From Roseobacter insulae (GTDB lineage Bacteria > Pseudomonadota > Alphaproteobacteria > Rhodobacterales > Rhodobacteraceae): DNA of 64,000 bases. Each line of letters opens with the position of its first letter. Positions within the stretch are counted from its first letter, which is position 1. Positions 1 to 7,504 of the stretch are shown in pieces. The stretch spans positions 1-64,000 of the forward strand of contig NZ_JAHXDN010000010.1 in assembly GCF_019375555.1 (NCBI RefSeq), in the 5' to 3' direction. A program made the position numbers and the translations under genes. A model generated the notes under the pieces. It made no database searches. It was not told where the DNA came from and saw nothing but the letters and a program-made list of their open reading frames with translations.

Positions 1-50
1 AATCAGAGACTTAGAATGGCATCAAGCCTGCGGCGAATTGAGTTCAGACC

Positions 51-470
51 CTAGTCTGCCCGGGGGATCATCGTTGCGGTTGCAAGCAGCTCCTCCGCCG
101 TCAACGGTTTTCCAATAAATGTCTTTGGGTAGGGCATCTCTTCAAAGCCGGTTTGTAGTCTGCGTGTCAAACCGGCAGATACCATCACCGCGATGGTGCC
201 GGAGAACCGGACTTTCGTCGATGCGCTCATCGCCTCCAGGAGTTCCAAACCGTTCATTCGCGGCATGTGTACATCCAGCAGAATGACATCTGTGTTGCCA
301 GCCGTGTCGCTCTCCATATGATATAGTGCCGCTTCGGCATCCGGAAAGCATTGCAGCTCATCAGCCAATTGCAGCTTGTTCAAGAGGCGTTTGGACGCCA
401 TGCGGTCGATAAGATCGTCATCGACCAGCATGACCCGGCCCAGAGTTTTCATTGGAGGTTTCGTCAACAC
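51..470 (-). CDS. single-domain response regulator
   Basis: Receiver-only protein of 139 residues with no output domain. The acidic pair (VDDD) lies near residues 16-18, the phospho-acceptor Asp is in VILLDVHMPRMNG, and the conserved Lys is in IGKPLT, so phosphorylation should be intact. The frame opens with GTG at 470; an internal ATG at 452 (MKTLGRV) is an equally plausible start. It sits 38 bases downstream of a second receiver protein and the CHASE histidine kinase, all on the same strand, so it is probably the last gene of that signalling operon. Output would be through protein-protein contact or phosphate buffering, as in CheY/Rcp1-like proteins. The physiological target cannot be read from the sequence. 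Confidence 0.88.
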   Translation of the reverse strand: MLTKPPMKTLGRVMLVDDDLIDRMASKRLLNKLQLADELQCFPDAEAALYHMESDTAGNTDVILLDVHMPRMNGLELLEAMSASTKVRFSGTIAVMVSAGLTRRLQTGFEEMPYPKTFIGKPLTAEELLATATMIPRAD

Positions 471-508
471 CGATATCTCATTTCTTGCGCTTGGCCTGCG
501 GGATCAAA

Positions 509-946
509 TCATTGGGTTTGCTGGTCACATCGGCGCACCGGTTGTTCGCAGACGCCCCAGTAGTTGTGCAGGGTGTCGATGACCTTCGTCATTTCCGCTG
601 TCCCGGAGGGTTTGACCACGTATCCGCTTGCATAGCTGCCGTAGGCAAGTTCGATGTCCTTTGGATCACTGGACGTTGTCACAACGACAACTCTTGAACC
701 TGGGATGTCTTCACTCGCGCGCAATTCTTTCAGGAACTCATGACCGTTCATGCGCGGCATGTTGATGTCCAGCAGGATCACGTAGGGATCCAGGACCTGT
801 TTGTCTGCGCCCTGCGCATTCAGGATTTCCAAAGCTTCTACACCATCTTTTGCGCGAACCACGGTACTTTGGGTGCCCGCATTCCTCAGCGCGCGCTGAA
901 ACAGCAGAACGTCGACGTCGTTATCCTCTACCAAAAGAATATTCAT
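509..946 (-). CDS. Rcp1-like single-domain response regulator
   Basis: Stand-alone receiver of 145 residues beginning MNILLVEDNDVD. The start at 946 is chosen because a good GGAGAAG Shine-Dalgarno precedes it and because a longer reading would run far into the kinase gene. The phospho-acceptor Asp is in YVILLDINMPRMNG, the switch Thr in VVVTTSSDP, and Lys in VVKPSG. The sequence resembles the Rcp1 family that partners phytochrome-type and other HisKA kinases. It lies 10 bases downstream of the CHASE histidine kinase stop, so the two are translationally close and very likely a cognate pair. No DNA-binding domain is present. Confidence 0.9.
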   Translation of the reverse strand: MNILLVEDNDVDVLLFQRALRNAGTQSTVVRAKDGVEALEILNAQGADKQVLDPYVILLDINMPRMNGHEFLKELRASEDIPGSRVVVVTTSSDPKDIELAYGSYASGYVVKPSGTAEMTKVIDTLHNYWGVCEQPVRRCDQQTQ

Positions 947-956
947 CCGCTTCTCC

Positions 957-2735
957 TCATGCCGCGATTCCGGCTTCGATCGGACCCAGTGACGCTGCCT
1001 GCTTGGGCCATTGGAAATGAAACGTGGTGCCATTTCCGGGGGTCGACTCCAGCCTCACTTGACCGCCATTCACCTCGATTGCTTTTTTTACAATTGCCAG
1101 ACCAATTCCCGTGCTTTCCGGTGCATCACCCGTTCGAAGGGTCTGAAACATCTCGAAAATTCGCCTTTGAAACTTCGGGGCGATACCCGGACCGTTATCT
1201 TTCACTGAAAACTCCAACGAATTGGGCGTCTCGCGGCATGTTATCGCGATGCTCAACTGGTCGGGCGACCCGTGGTATTTCACAGAATTTCCCACCAGAT
1301 TTTCGATAACGCGGCGCAGACTGACAGGATCGGTGCAGATTTCATTTACCGGGCTTTCAAGCACGATCTGATGTGGCTTCAATTTGAAATCGGACGTCAG
1401 CGAAGCCACCAATTCACACAGGTGGAGGGGCCCGCAGTCTCCCGCTTGCACCCCAATTCTCGAGAACTCGATGATGCCTGTCGTAAGGTCATTCATGCGT
1501 TGGACACGGTCCAATATGAGATCGAGGCTCATTGAAATTTCGGGATTCGCGCCGGGTGAGGACAGGTAATCCTCCAGGTCTTCCTTGATCATCTCAGTCA
1601 GGCCACTGATGCCGCGGATTGGTGTCTTCAGATCATGGGAGGCCGCATAGGCGAATTGTTCCAGTTCCTCATTGGTCCGGACCAGCTTTTGTTTTTCTGT
1701 TCGCAATTCCTTCGTCACCTCGTCGGCATAGGCAACCGCTTTGCGGTTTGCCCTCACCATCAGGATCAGAAGCGACAGGATCAAAGCTTCGATGACAAGA
1801 CCTCCGACCAGGATCATCGTTGGCTGCGAGTAGGTATTGTCATTCCTGAAAGCGAGGTTGGACCGAATGTCGAGCGACCAGGTTCGCCCGTAGACATCGA
1901 GGTTCACGGTGTCGGTAAACATCGGCGCGGGATCGTGACGCTCCTCCACGGAAGAGTGTTCGTCGTAGATTTTCTGCCCTGAATCGGAAATGCTGATGCT
2001 CGTGTGACGCAAATCCTTTGCCAGCAGACCGCCCAGCAAATTGCGCATAACGAAAGGCGCATAAACCACACCTATGATCCGTTCGCGCCGTTCCGCGGCC
2101 CCGCCGGGCAAGTCGCCTCGGTAGAATGGCGCATAGAACAGGAACCCCGATGTTGCATTGGCATCCTGCACGAGCACGATGGGACCGCTGATGTGCGCAT
2201 CACCGGTGTCCCGGCTCGCCAGCGCCGCGCTTCGTCTGTTCAGTTCGTGCGCCACATCCAGCCCCACTGCCGCAGCGTTGATATCTTCCGGCTCGATAAA
2301 GGAAATCGGCATGTAGATATCCTGTTCGTGCGGGGGGAATATCTCGAAGCCGGGCCGTTCCGCGCGCCGCTGCTCAAGATAGGCGCCAAGCGTCTGATCG
2401 GAAAGAAAGTGAATAACGCCGATCCCATTGATTCCAGGGTATTTCTCGTCGATGCGCAAGTGGGTGGCGAAGACACGCCACTGATCCAGCGTCATGTTCC
2501 CTTCATGGGATTCCATCGCTGCAACACCGGCCTGCAACGCGTCCTCGTATTTCAGCATGCGATCCTGGATCAGACCCACGATGCGATCACGGGAGGCATT
2601 GAATCTCTGCTCGATCCGGCTTTCGGATTGATTTTTCGAGAATTGCCAGGCGCTGAATGTCAAAACCATGGACAGCATCACGATCATGATGTGCAGCATC
2701 GAAATCTTACCACTGGCAAAGGGCAGTTTTTTCAT
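957..2735 (-). CDS. CHASE-domain sensor histidine kinase
   Basis: Membrane sensor kinase of 592 residues. A TM segment at about 13-32 is followed by a periplasmic CHASE-type sensor domain (about 70-290), a second TM (about 307-327), a short coiled coil, then HisKA with the phospho-acceptor His at about 367 (ASHDLKTP). The HATPase_c domain shows the N box (NLVGNSVKYH near 480), G1 (DNGPGIAP near 513) and G2 (GIGLAIVKKA near 543). All catalytic boxes look intact. CHASE domains bind small ligands such as cytokinins in plants; the bacterial ligand here is unknown. Its gene leads an operon with two output-less receiver proteins downstream, implying a phosphorelay or a protein-protein output. Confidence 0.93.
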   Translation of the reverse strand: MKKLPFASGKISMLHIMIVMLSMVLTFSAWQFSKNQSESRIEQRFNASRDRIVGLIQDRMLKYEDALQAGVAAMESHEGNMTLDQWRVFATHLRIDEKYPGINGIGVIHFLSDQTLGAYLEQRRAERPGFEIFPPHEQDIYMPISFIEPEDINAAAVGLDVAHELNRRSAALASRDTGDAHISGPIVLVQDANATSGFLFYAPFYRGDLPGGAAERRERIIGVVYAPFVMRNLLGGLLAKDLRHTSISISDSGQKIYDEHSSVEERHDPAPMFTDTVNLDVYGRTWSLDIRSNLAFRNDNTYSQPTMILVGGLVIEALILSLLILMVRANRKAVAYADEVTKELRTEKQKLVRTNEELEQFAYAASHDLKTPIRGISGLTEMIKEDLEDYLSSPGANPEISMSLDLILDRVQRMNDLTTGIIEFSRIGVQAGDCGPLHLCELVASLTSDFKLKPHQIVLESPVNEICTDPVSLRRVIENLVGNSVKYHGSPDQLSIAITCRETPNSLEFSVKDNGPGIAPKFQRRIFEMFQTLRTGDAPESTGIGLAIVKKAIEVNGGQVRLESTPGNGTTFHFQWPKQAASLGPIEAGIAA

Positions 2736-3280
2736 CTTGGTTTCGCCTCGTTCTGCTCGTTACACAGGAATGAGGGAAAATTCATAATTTCAGATGAACG
2801 TCCGCACAAAAGATGCGTCTTGATCCTGCGTCAAGGGAACGGTCGAATTGTCACGAGACCACGCAGAAAACGACAGAGCGCCCGCCGACGGAATCCCGCA
2901 GCAGGGGATGAGACGCCTGTACTGTCTCTGAATTCATCACCTGACAGCGTGACGCAATTCGTCAGCGAAAGACATCGACAGGCAGGATGGTTCGGCGCAG
3001 ACCTGCGCTGTCCGCCAAGCCGCCACCTTCAATTGACTCTGCATATGTAACCTGTTTAATAGGTTACATATGCAGGTGCCGTGCATCTCCGTCCTGTTGT
3101 GAACCCGCACTTCCGCGCGCACGTCAGGCGTACGCAGGCCATGGCGGGAGACCCAGGTCGGCGGGCGATGGCAGATCGTCACGACTGCTGCACGCGCCCC
3201 TCAGCGCGTTTATGGCGATCCTCGTCAAGGACGCGCTTTCCCGTCTCAAGGCGCAAAAGTCAGGAGCATAAGAAGGAGAC
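2736..3280. other. 545 bp intergenic region without a convincing gene
   Basis: The region separates the minus-strand kinase operon from the plus-strand 80-residue gene, so it should carry both promoters. The reading frames here have Arg/Pro-rich, frame-shadow composition and no good ribosome binding site. Two features stand out: a 15 bp perfect inverted repeat at 3039-3075, listed separately, and a TTGATCCTGCGTCAA element at 2820-2834, about 85 bases upstream of the kinase start. The latter resembles an FNR/CRP-type box (TTGAT-N4-ATCAA), but its half-sites are one base too far apart, so I give it little weight. Confidence 0.6.
3039..3075. repeat. perfect 15 bp inverted repeat with 7 nt loop
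   Basis: The left arm CTGCATATGTAACCT (3039-3053) and right arm AGGTTACATATGCAG (3061-3075) are exact reverse complements around the loop GTTTAAT. No T-run follows on either strand, so a canonical rho-independent terminator is unlikely. An A+T-rich palindrome in a G+C-rich divergent promoter region fits an operator for a dimeric regulator, or a structured leader of the 80-residue gene that starts about 200 bases downstream. Which of these is true is not visible. Confidence 0.75.
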
Positions 3281-3523
3281 ATGGAACAGGTGATACAGGA
3301 CAAACGCGTATGCTTCGATTTCGAGGTCGATTTTTCGAACGGTGGCGGCCTTCAGGGCCAGGGCTTTCGTCTCGACATCGACGGGGATGACATCAGCGAT
3401 TCCGACCTGGCAGAATACATCGTGCAGGACATGCGACTGTTGATGGTGGGCGCGGTGCGCATCCTGAACAAATCGGTTATCCGCGAGCCACACAAACGCA
3501 GGGTGAAGCCGCCCGCAGTCTAA
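3281..3523 (+). CDS. conserved-looking small protein of unknown function
   Basis: An 80-residue acidic protein starting MEQVIQDKRVCFDF, preceded by a strong AGAAGGAG Shine-Dalgarno. There is no signal peptide and no membrane segment. The middle is rich in Asp/Gly (GFRLDIDGDDISDSD) and the C-terminus is basic (KRRVKPP). Composition, good codon use and the strong ribosome binding site argue that it is a real gene. I do not recognise a domain and propose no function. It stands alone: the kinase operon upstream is divergent, and about 330 bases without a gene follow before the convergent ArsR-type gene. Confidence 0.7.
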   Translation: MEQVIQDKRVCFDFEVDFSNGGGLQGQGFRLDIDGDDISDSDLAEYIVQDMRLLMVGAVRILNKSVIREPHKRRVKPPAV

Positions 3524-3857
3524 GCGATCAGACATGATATCTCCGCAAGAGCTGCTCGCCGTCTGTCGGTGCCGTCGTGCCTGCAGCGGCGCGCTGACCA
3601 CGGGGTTTACCTGCTGCGTTCGCCGCTGTTTTCGGGCGCTGCGGGTTTTGTGAATTGCCCTCTCGGCTGCGCGATCCGGCGGACGACCCTCGACGCCCGG
3701 ACATTGGTTCTGAACGGTAAATCGGAGCGTGGGGAAACCGGTCCGGGTAAATCTTCGTCGCTGCGCAAGTTCGGATGTGTCGATCCCGTGGGCGATCCGG
3801 GCTGCCCTTGGCTTTTTTGCGAGACGCAAGTCGTCCGGCCGTTGGAAAACCCGGGCA
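3524..3857. other. 334 bp between convergent genes, no gene seen
   Basis: Frames in this stretch are short or have shadow-like Arg/Pro-rich composition, and none has a ribosome binding site. It lies between the 3' ends of the 80-residue gene and the ArsR-type gene, so transcription termination from both sides is expected, but I see no clean hairpin plus T-run. The stretch could hold decayed coding sequence, yet no recognisable remnant is visible. Confidence 0.5.
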
Positions 3858-4547
3858 TCAGCCCGTGCCGGCAAGGATCTCCGACCGGAACTTCTGCTCA
3901 CCGGCGCGGGAAAATGTGACAACGCGACTGCCCTGCGTGCGTTTCGCCCAGCCCAGCTCTTCCATTCGGGACAGTATGGCGCGCCCGAGGCTGCCTGCCA
4001 AATGCGACCTGCGGGCGCTCCAGTCCAGACATTCTTTGCACAGCGGCGCTTTACCGGAGCGCAGCGCCGCCATGTCGACGCCGAAGCCCTGCATGAAAGC
4101 GCCGCCCTGCGCGGTCAGGTCAAGCGCGTCCCCGGAGACCTTCAGGAAGCCGCGTTCGAGAAAACTATCGAACATACGTGTCCCCATGTCCCCGGCAAGG
4201 TGATTGTAACACACCCGTGCCTTGCGCAAGGACGCCTCCTTGGGGCCGGTTCTTGTCCGCAGGTGGCCGCTTCGGGCGGCAAGGCCCATCAGACCCTCGA
4301 GAACCGAGGCCACATCGTCATTGGCCAATGAAAAATACTTGTGGCGCCCCTGCTTGAGAACCCGCAGCAGGCCACCCTCGTCCATCTTGCTCAAGTGCGA
4401 ACTGGCCGTCTGGCCGGTGATCCCGGCTTCGGTGGCCAGCTCTGTTGCGGTCAGCGCCTTGCCGGTCATCAGCGCCGTCAGCATGTTGGCGCGCGCGGGG
4501 TCTCCGATCAGGGCGGCGATGCGGGCGATATCCGGTCCTTCTTTCAT
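3858..4547 (-). CDS. ArsR-family winged-helix transcriptional regulator
   Basis: The protein is 229 residues from the ATG at 4547 (MKEGPDIARIAALIGDPARANML), the usual opening of ArsR-type winged helices. The HTH recognition region reads TELATEAGITGQTASSHLSKM (split here by eye, about residues 33-52), followed by the wing GRHKYFSL. ArsR proteins are usually about 100-120 residues; this one carries an extra C-terminal half of about 130 residues with Cys-containing elements (ARVCYNHLAGDMG and APLCKECLDWSARR), a layout seen in a larger subfamily. It is divergent from the NIPSNAP/ABM pair 71 bases away, which makes those genes its likely target. The inducer (metal, thiol stress or a small molecule) is not determinable. 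Confidence 0.85.
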   Translation of the reverse strand: MKEGPDIARIAALIGDPARANMLTALMTGKALTATELATEAGITGQTASSHLSKMDEGGLLRVLKQGRHKYFSLANDDVASVLEGLMGLAARSGHLRTRTGPKEASLRKARVCYNHLAGDMGTRMFDSFLERGFLKVSGDALDLTAQGGAFMQGFGVDMAALRSGKAPLCKECLDWSARRSHLAGSLGRAILSRMEELGWAKRTQGSRVVTFSRAGEQKFRSEILAGTG

Positions 4548-4618
4548 AGTTCGACCGTAACCGAAGCATTCGCGCAAGGCAATCGCCTATCGAGACCATG
4601 CAACACAAGGAGTTTACT

Positions 4619-4942
4619 ATGCTGACCTGCATTATCCGGTATCAGATCGATCCAACGAAAACGGCGCAGTTTCACCGCTACGCACAAAACTGGGGCGAGG
4701 CCATCCCACGGTGCGGGGCAGACCTGGTAGGCTATTTCGCACCTCATGAAGGATCCAGCACCCTTGCCTATGGCATTTACCACATTCCCAGCCTGGCCGC
4801 CTATGAAAGCTACCGCGAGAAACTGGCGACCGATCCGCTTGGCCGCGAGAATTATGCCTTTGCACAATCCGAAAAATTCCTGCTACGCGAAGACCGAACT
4901 TTTTTAAAACTGGCCTCTGCGCCACATGGGAGACCCGAATGA
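4619..4942 (+). CDS. NIPSNAP-family protein
   Basis: A 107-residue protein from the ATG at 4619 (MLTCIIRYQIDP), chosen because an AAGGAG Shine-Dalgarno lies just upstream. The dimeric alpha/beta-barrel NIPSNAP signature is visible: I-RY-I-P-K, RYAQNWGEAIPRCGADLVGYF, and YHIPSLAAYESYREKLATDP. Such proteins are small ferredoxin-fold enzymes or binding proteins without a settled reaction. It overlaps the following ABM-family gene by four bases (ATGA), so the two are translationally coupled. The divergent ArsR-type regulator probably controls the pair. Confidence 0.87.
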   Translation: MLTCIIRYQIDPTKTAQFHRYAQNWGEAIPRCGADLVGYFAPHEGSSTLAYGIYHIPSLAAYESYREKLATDPLGRENYAFAQSEKFLLREDRTFLKLASAPHGRPE

Positions 4943-5286
4943 TCGCCGTAATTTTCGAAGTTGAGCCAGCCGAAGGCCGCAAGGATGACTATCTGGACAT
5001 CGCGGCCAGAATGCGCCCCATGCTGGACGAGGTCGAGGGGTTCATTTCCGTCGAGCGGTTTCAAAGCCTGACCGATCCCGGAAAGATCCTGTCTCTGTCG
5101 TTTTTCGAAGATGAGGACGCCATTGAGAGATGGCGCAACCTGAGCGCCCATCGGGGCGCGCAACGAGAGGGGCGCGCGGGCGTGTTCTCGGGCTACAGAC
5201 TGCGCATTGCCAGCGTGATCCGGGACTACGGGATGTATGATCGCGCAGAAGCGCCAGACGACAGCAACGCGGCCCACGAGGCATAA
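4939..5286 (+). CDS. antibiotic biosynthesis monooxygenase (ABM) family protein
   Basis: A 115-residue single-domain protein with the ABM ferredoxin-like fold: MIAVIFEVEPAEGRKDDYLD, MRPMLDEVEGFISVERFQS and LSFFEDEDAIERWRN are typical. Members act as cofactor-free monooxygenases, haem-degrading enzymes or small stress proteins. The catalytic specificity cannot be read. Its start overlaps the NIPSNAP stop, so stoichiometric co-translation is likely. The C-terminal tail (RAEAPDDSNAAHEA) is polar and probably disordered. Confidence 0.86.
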   Translation: MIAVIFEVEPAEGRKDDYLDIAARMRPMLDEVEGFISVERFQSLTDPGKILSLSFFEDEDAIERWRNLSAHRGAQREGRAGVFSGYRLRIASVIRDYGMYDRAEAPDDSNAAHEA

Positions 5287-5423
5287 GCTGCGCGCAACCG
5301 GGCCCGGCGCGGTCATTCCAATCTGAACTAAATGCGACGCCTTTTTCAGGGCGAATGTATCAATGTATTTACCGGTTCTGTGACACGCAGGGGTTTCGTT
5401 AGTTGGTGTCCCCAGAGCTCTTT

Positions 5424-7469
5424 ATGTACCGCGTCCTAGAATGTCTTACTCAAGATCATAATTACTGGCTGGTCGCGACTGCCGCCCTGGTATGCGTTAT
5501 CGGCTCGTGCCTTTCGGTGCTGATGTCGCGTCGACTGGTCACCGCGACGGGCGCGCGAAAACAAGTGCAGCTGGTCCTGACCAGCCTGATCGCCGGGTCC
5601 ACCATCTGGTCAACCCACTTCATTGCAATGCTGGCCTATGAACCGGGGTTCGAGCACGGCTACGCCCCCCTGGTGACCGCTGCCTCGCTGGGGGTTGCCG
5701 TGCTCGGCCTCATCGTTGCAAACAGTATCCTTGCCTATACCTCGCGCTGGTATTTCGCGATGCTCAGCGGCTCCCTGTTCGGCGTCACCGTCTCCGCGAT
5801 GCATTACCTGGGCATGTCAGCCTACCTGCTGCCGGGTCACCTGGTCTGGAACACGGGCCCGGTAAGCGTATCGGTGCTTCTGGGGGCAGCGCTCGGCGCT
5901 TTTGCCTATCACCGCATTGCCTTTCCCGTGACGCGTTATTGCTGGATGGGCGGCGCGCTGCTGATGGTGCTTGCGATTTGCGCGATGCACTTTACCGGGA
6001 TGAGCGCGTTCACGATCGAATTCAGCCCGCTGGTCGATGTCCCGCCGCAGGTTCTCGCCGACAACACACTCAGCATTTTGGTCCTCGGGATTACCTTCGT
6101 GATCCTGCTGATCGGGTTTGCCTCCTTCAGCATCGAAACCGATCTCGAACACCAGGCACGCGATCAGCTGCATCGCGCAGCGCTTCAGGACCCGCTGACC
6201 GGGCTGCCCAACCGCATGCATCTCACCCAGAAAATGACCGAGCTGACGGCCAAGCTGGAACGGACGGAAACCGAGCGCGTCGCCGTTCTGACAATCGACC
6301 TGAACCTCTTCAAGGAGGTCAATGACCTTTACGGACATGCCACCGGTGATGCGGTGCTGAAAACCGTCGCAGCACGGCTGTCGGCTGATCTGGAACAGCA
6401 TGAGTTCATCGCGCGCGCGGGCGGTGACGAGTTTGTCGCACTGAAAAGCGGTTTCAGGCGGGTCGATCAGGTGATGGCCTTTGCGGAGCGTCTTCATGCG
6501 GTGGTGATTGAGCCGATCGTTGTTGGCGAGATTTCCACCACCGTCGGGGCGGCCATTGGCATTGCCACCAGCATTGACGACGGGCGCGACCTTCGCGAAT
6601 TGCTGCACAAATCGGACCTGGCCATGTACCGCGCGAAATCGGAACCGGAACGGCATGTTTGCCTGTTCAACGTCGAAATGGACCAGCAAAGCCGTGAAAA
6701 GCTCGTCCTGATCAACGATTTGCGTCAAGCCTGTGGAAACGGTGAGTTCGAGCTGGTCTACCAGATACAGAATGACCTGCAGACGCTGGACCCCGTTGGC
6801 TTCGAAGTGCTTTTGCGCTGGAACCATCCTACGCGCGGTCGGGTGTCACCCGGCGAGTTCATTCCCATCGCCGAGGAAACCGGCCTGATCCGGGAAATCG
6901 GTCTCTGGGTTCTGAGAACCGCCTGTTTCGAGGCCACGTCCTGGCCGGAACCCTTCAGCATTGCCGTTAATGTCGCACCGCAACAGCTGGTCCAGCCCTC
7001 CTTTCTGGAGCATGTCTCCGACATCCTGATGGAGACACGGCTGCCGCCGGAGCGCTTGGAACTGGAAGTGACCGAAGCCAGTATCATCGACGATCAGGCC
7101 CATACCCTGCGGGTCATGCACAAACTGAAGAAAATGGGCATTCGCATCGCAATGGACGATTTCGGAACGGGGTATTCCTCGCTGGCGACCCTGCAGACCT
7201 TCCCCTTCGACAAAATCAAGATCGACCGCAGCTTCGTGCAGGACGTGCACAAAGATCAACAGCGCGCGGCGATCGTCCGGTCAACGCTGCTGCTCGGCGC
7301 CGCCCTCAACATCCCTGTTCTGGCGGAGGGGGTCGAAATGGAAGACGAACTGACCTTCCTGCGCGCCGAGAACTGCAGCGCGGTTCAGGGGTTCTATTTT
7401 GGCAAACCGATGCGCCGCGACCAGCTTCACGAGGTCTTCGCGAAACCGGACCGCAAGACGGGAACGTGA
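5424..7469 (+). CDS. MHYT-GGDEF-EAL c-di-GMP signalling protein
   Basis: A membrane protein of 681 residues from the ATG at 5424; TTG/GTG codons at 5403/5406 with an AGGGG upstream are alternatives. The N-terminal MHYT sensor has about seven TM helices with the repeated motif (THFIAML, MHYLGMSAY, MHFTGMSAF), thought to bind a metal and sense O2, CO or NO. A GGDEF domain follows with intact RAGGDEF near residue 332, then an EAL domain with EVLLRW near 461 in place of EALLRW, DDFGTGYSSL, KIDRSF and AEGVE. EVL variants are commonly active, so both cyclase and phosphodiesterase activities are possible. The gene stands alone. Confidence 0.94.
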   Translation: MYRVLECLTQDHNYWLVATAALVCVIGSCLSVLMSRRLVTATGARKQVQLVLTSLIAGSTIWSTHFIAMLAYEPGFEHGYAPLVTAASLGVAVLGLIVANSILAYTSRWYFAMLSGSLFGVTVSAMHYLGMSAYLLPGHLVWNTGPVSVSVLLGAALGAFAYHRIAFPVTRYCWMGGALLMVLAICAMHFTGMSAFTIEFSPLVDVPPQVLADNTLSILVLGITFVILLIGFASFSIETDLEHQARDQLHRAALQDPLTGLPNRMHLTQKMTELTAKLERTETERVAVLTIDLNLFKEVNDLYGHATGDAVLKTVAARLSADLEQHEFIARAGGDEFVALKSGFRRVDQVMAFAERLHAVVIEPIVVGEISTTVGAAIGIATSIDDGRDLRELLHKSDLAMYRAKSEPERHVCLFNVEMDQQSREKLVLINDLRQACGNGEFELVYQIQNDLQTLDPVGFEVLLRWNHPTRGRVSPGEFIPIAEETGLIREIGLWVLRTACFEATSWPEPFSIAVNVAPQQLVQPSFLEHVSDILMETRLPPERLELEVTEASIIDDQAHTLRVMHKLKKMGIRIAMDDFGTGYSSLATLQTFPFDKIKIDRSFVQDVHKDQQRAAIVRSTLLLGAALNIPVLAEGVEMEDELTFLRAENCSAVQGFYFGKPMRRDQLHEVFAKPDRKTGT

Positions 7470-7504
7470 CGCCGGGCCCGGGGGCGGCGGCATCCCCTGC
7501 GCGA

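Noticed and set aside
2819-2835. FNR-type box upstream of the CHASE kinase
   Set aside because: The half-sites TTGAT/GTCAA are separated by one base too many for a canonical FNR/CRP site; kept only as a remark.
3260-3922. 220-codon minus-strand frame across the 80-residue gene and the following gap
   Set aside because: Arg/Pro-rich shadow composition with no ribosome binding site, and antisense to a better-supported small gene.
5817-6827. 336-codon minus-strand frame inside the GGDEF-EAL gene
   Set aside because: Shadow of a gene with unambiguous MHYT, GGDEF and EAL motifs.
7470-7504. Terminator between the GGDEF-EAL gene and dctM1
   Set aside because: The GGGCCCGGG-rich stretch is only weakly self-complementary and has no clear stem or T-run.
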